This document shows positions 5,637 to 7,079 of a stretch of 7,079 bases of DNA, one piece after another (position 1 is the stretch's first letter; each line of letters opens with the position of its first letter). The notes beneath the pieces were generated by a model. It was not told the DNA's origin. It ran no database searches and saw only the letters and a list, made by a program, of their open reading frames with translations. The translations under genes were made by a program, and so were the position numbers. The DNA is from UBA3263 sp964508865. GTDB lineage: Bacteria; Bacteroidota; Bacteroidia; Bacteroidales; Muribaculaceae. The DNA is taken from NCBI GenBank assembly GCA_964508865.1, contig CAZDVP010000099.1, forward strand, positions 1 through 7,079, in the 5' to 3' direction.

Positions 5637-5656
5637 CCTTATTTGACAACGAACAT

Positions 5657-5689
5657 AAAAAAGGCCGCGCCGGGAGGGCGCAGCCTTTT
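5657..5689 (-). terminator. Intrinsic terminator of the surface protein gene
   Basis: Read on the minus strand, AAAAGGCTGCGCC (5689-5677) pairs with GGCGCGGCCTTTT (5671-5659) over 13 positions with one G-U, closing on loop CTCCC, and runs into TTTTTT (5662-5657). It starts 20 bases after the TAA at 5711-5709. The opposite strand also ends the stem in TTTT, so weak bidirectional action is possible. Confidence 0.9.
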
Positions 5690-5708
5690 GAAAGAAATCT
5701 CCGGGGGA

Positions 5709-7079
5709 TTATTTTACCATTACTTTCTTGCCGAGGACTACGTAAACGCCGGTCTGGACTTTTACGGTGGTGGTGCCTTCGGTAACGTCGGCAACTTCGA
5801 TGAGCTTGCCGTCAACGCCGTAGATTGCAACTTCGCCCTGGTTGGCTTCAGCGGTGATGATGATTTCACCCTTGCCACCAACAACGCTCAGTTCGCTCGA
5901 AGCGGCGCTCACGCCCTTGATCGACGATTCGATTTCGTCGGTGATGTCGTCGCCGAACTCGTTGCGGAAAGCAATGCGGCGGGGAGCAACGTTGTCGCGA
6001 GTGGTCTGGTCGCTATAAATAACCATGCGGAATGCGGGGAAGGTTGCGTTCTCACCTGCGGGGTGGAACTTCCAGTCTTTGGTCGAGAGGCCATAAACCT
6101 TATAGTTCTGCGATTCGCCGGCAAATTCGCCGCGGCCCATTTTCTTGAACGTGCCGTAGCTAACGCTGGGGTCGTCGGTTGCGCCTTCGTCGGCAACCTT
6201 CTGGGCGTCGGGGGTAGCCTTGAGCTGAACGTCGGTGAGGACGGGCATGGTGAAGTCAGCGTCGGCAACGAGGATTGCGGGAGTGTTGGCGGGAATCACA
6301 CCTTCAACAACGGTGAAGTAGAACTTATCGGGAGTTTCACGGTCGTAGCTCGAAACGGCGGTGATGTGACTGTCGATGTCTTTCGAAAGTTCGAAGGGAA
6401 CGCAAACGGTGTTCTGGCCGGCAGTGAACTCGCGGGTGAACTGAACCTTTTCGGCGTTGATGTCCTGCGGGCAGAAGAAGGTAGACTTATCTTCAACTAC
6501 AACGTTCTTACAGGTACCGTCGGGGTAGAACACGTTGGGAATCTGATCCAGATCGGTGGTTTCGGACTTCACGAAGTGGTTAGCCTCAACCTTGAAACCG
6601 GTGGGGTTCATGTAGGTGATGAAGGTATCGTCGGCGGTGAGCTGAGCATAGCACGAAGCCGGAGTTTCTTTGGCCCTATAGGTGGTGATGCTATAAACGG
6701 GCGAAACGGCATCCTTGGCAGCAACGAATGCTTTGTTCTTGAGATCTACGCCGAACTTGGTGTCGCGGGCAACGAAGCCGAGCTGGCCGAGGTCGCTCGA
6801 TTCGGTGCTCTTCTGGTTAGCGTCGACATAAACGCCCTGAGTGCCGTTCCAGTAGGCAGCGGTGCCGAGCTTGGCATTGGTGCCCTTAACGGAGTAGAAG
6901 CGGCCGTTGTTAACAGCAACATCGGTCAGAGTGCCGTCGAACGAGGTGAACAGGTCGGTGATGCCCTGGAGGGTGATGATGTGGCCGTTGCCGTTGAAGT
7001 TGCCGGCATAGCTCTTAATAGCGGTGTCGGCGGTAACATCACCTTCGAGAGCAACGTTATTGTAAACCTGAGCGAAAGC
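5709..7079 (-). CDS. C-terminal part of a secreted surface protein with a type IX secretion sorting-like domain (partial)
   Basis: The frame is open without a stop from the window edge at 7079 to the TAA at 5711-5709, giving 456 residues; the start lies outside. The Met at 6611 is internal. Fragment residues about 25-60 (GNFNGNGHIITLQG, then FTSFDGTLTDVAV) resemble the GLUG-type beta repeats of surface adhesins. Residues about 214-229 (FTREFTAGQNTVCVPF), with later NTPAILV and PAFRMVIYS, match the pattern of a beta-rich module often seen in Bacteroidales surface proteins of unknown function. The last 60 or so residues (EIIITAEANQGEVAIYGVDG, then GVYVVLGKKVMVK) have the layout of the Por/T9SS type A C-terminal sorting domain, which directs export across the outer membrane and is removed there. 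Codon choice is strongly skewed to AAC, TTC, ATC, ACC, GGC and GTT, suggesting high expression. The specific function is not recognised. Confidence 0.8.
   Translation of the reverse strand, partial: AFAQVYNNVALEGDVTADTAIKSYAGNFNGNGHIITLQGITDLFTSFDGTLTDVAVNNGRFYSVKGTNAKLGTAAYWNGTQGVYVDANQKSTESSDLGQLGFVARDTKFGVDLKNKAFVAAKDAVSPVYSITTYRAKETPASCYAQLTADDTFITYMNPTGFKVEANHFVKSETTDLDQIPNVFYPDGTCKNVVVEDKSTFFCPQDINAEKVQFTREFTAGQNTVCVPFELSKDIDSHITAVSSYDRETPDKFYFTVVEGVIPANTPAILVADADFTMPVLTDVQLKATPDAQKVADEGATDDPSVSYGTFKKMGRGEFAGESQNYKVYGLSTKDWKFHPAGENATFPAFRMVIYSDQTTRDNVAPRRIAFRNEFGDDITDEIESSIKGVSAASSELSVVGGKGEIIITAEANQGEVAIYGVDGKLIEVADVTEGTTTVKVQTGVYVVLGKKVMVK

Larger units (their letters stand above)
5391..5640. 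repeat. Intergenic cluster of REP/BIME-like palindromic elements
   Basis: This stretch fills most of the 388-bp gap between the surface protein and the kinase and contains no credible gene. It holds four copies of an 18-bp GC-rich palindromic element and three further hairpins, separated by AT-rich linkers. Copies 1-2 and copies 3-4 face opposite ways, as in bacterial interspersed mosaic elements. Known: such elements in other bacteria are mobilised by REP-associated tyrosine transposases, but no transposase is in this window. The individual elements are listed separately. Confidence 0.8.

Noticed and set aside
5709..6611. Start of the surface protein at the Met at 6611
   Set aside because: The same frame stays open for 156 more codons to the window edge and encodes a plausible beta-rich sequence with the same codon bias, so this Met is internal.

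Overview
The window looks like a chromosomal segment from a Bacteroidales bacterium, possibly of the Muribaculaceae or a related gut family (the family-level guess is inference). The support is: three Bacteroidetes-type promoters (TTG/TTTG about 18-20 bp from TAnnTTTG) with no Shine-Dalgarno sequences; a surface protein ending in a type IX secretion (Por) sorting-like domain; a TGS/ThrRS-like nucleoside kinase whose C-terminus reads like its Bacteroidales homologues; and a gene start that reads like the Bacteroidetes succinate dehydrogenase cytochrome b subunit. Every supported gene lies on the minus strand, so transcription runs from high to low coordinates.

Layout in the direction of transcription: (1) 7079-5709 is the C-terminal 456 residues of a secreted or surface protein, followed by a strong intrinsic terminator at 5689-5657. 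(2) 5640-5391 is a non-coding mosaic of GC-rich palindromes. It holds four copies of an 18-bp REP-like element in two orientations and three other hairpins, two of which look like structurally equivalent modules with unrelated stem sequences. (3) A promoter with a perfect 20-bp palindrome in its spacer drives the nucleoside kinase (5320-3671). NAD-dependent DNA ligase ligA (3659-1647) follows after an 11-bp gap, so the two probably form an operon. (4) Ten bases after the ligA stop begins an array of 23-bp tandem repeats (1637-1525). Its last unit overlaps the -33 box of the promoter of an AAA_14/DUF4143 ATPase gene (1477-215). (5) A further promoter at 126-96 drives a gene of which only the first 11 codons are in the window, probably sdhC (33-1).

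The kinase, ligA and the probable sdhC are housekeeping functions (nucleotide salvage, DNA replication and repair, respiration). The ATPase with its repeat array looks like an accessory cassette lodged between ligA and sdhC. The least explained pieces are the 23-bp repeat array fused to the ATPase promoter and the palindrome cluster between the surface protein and the kinase.
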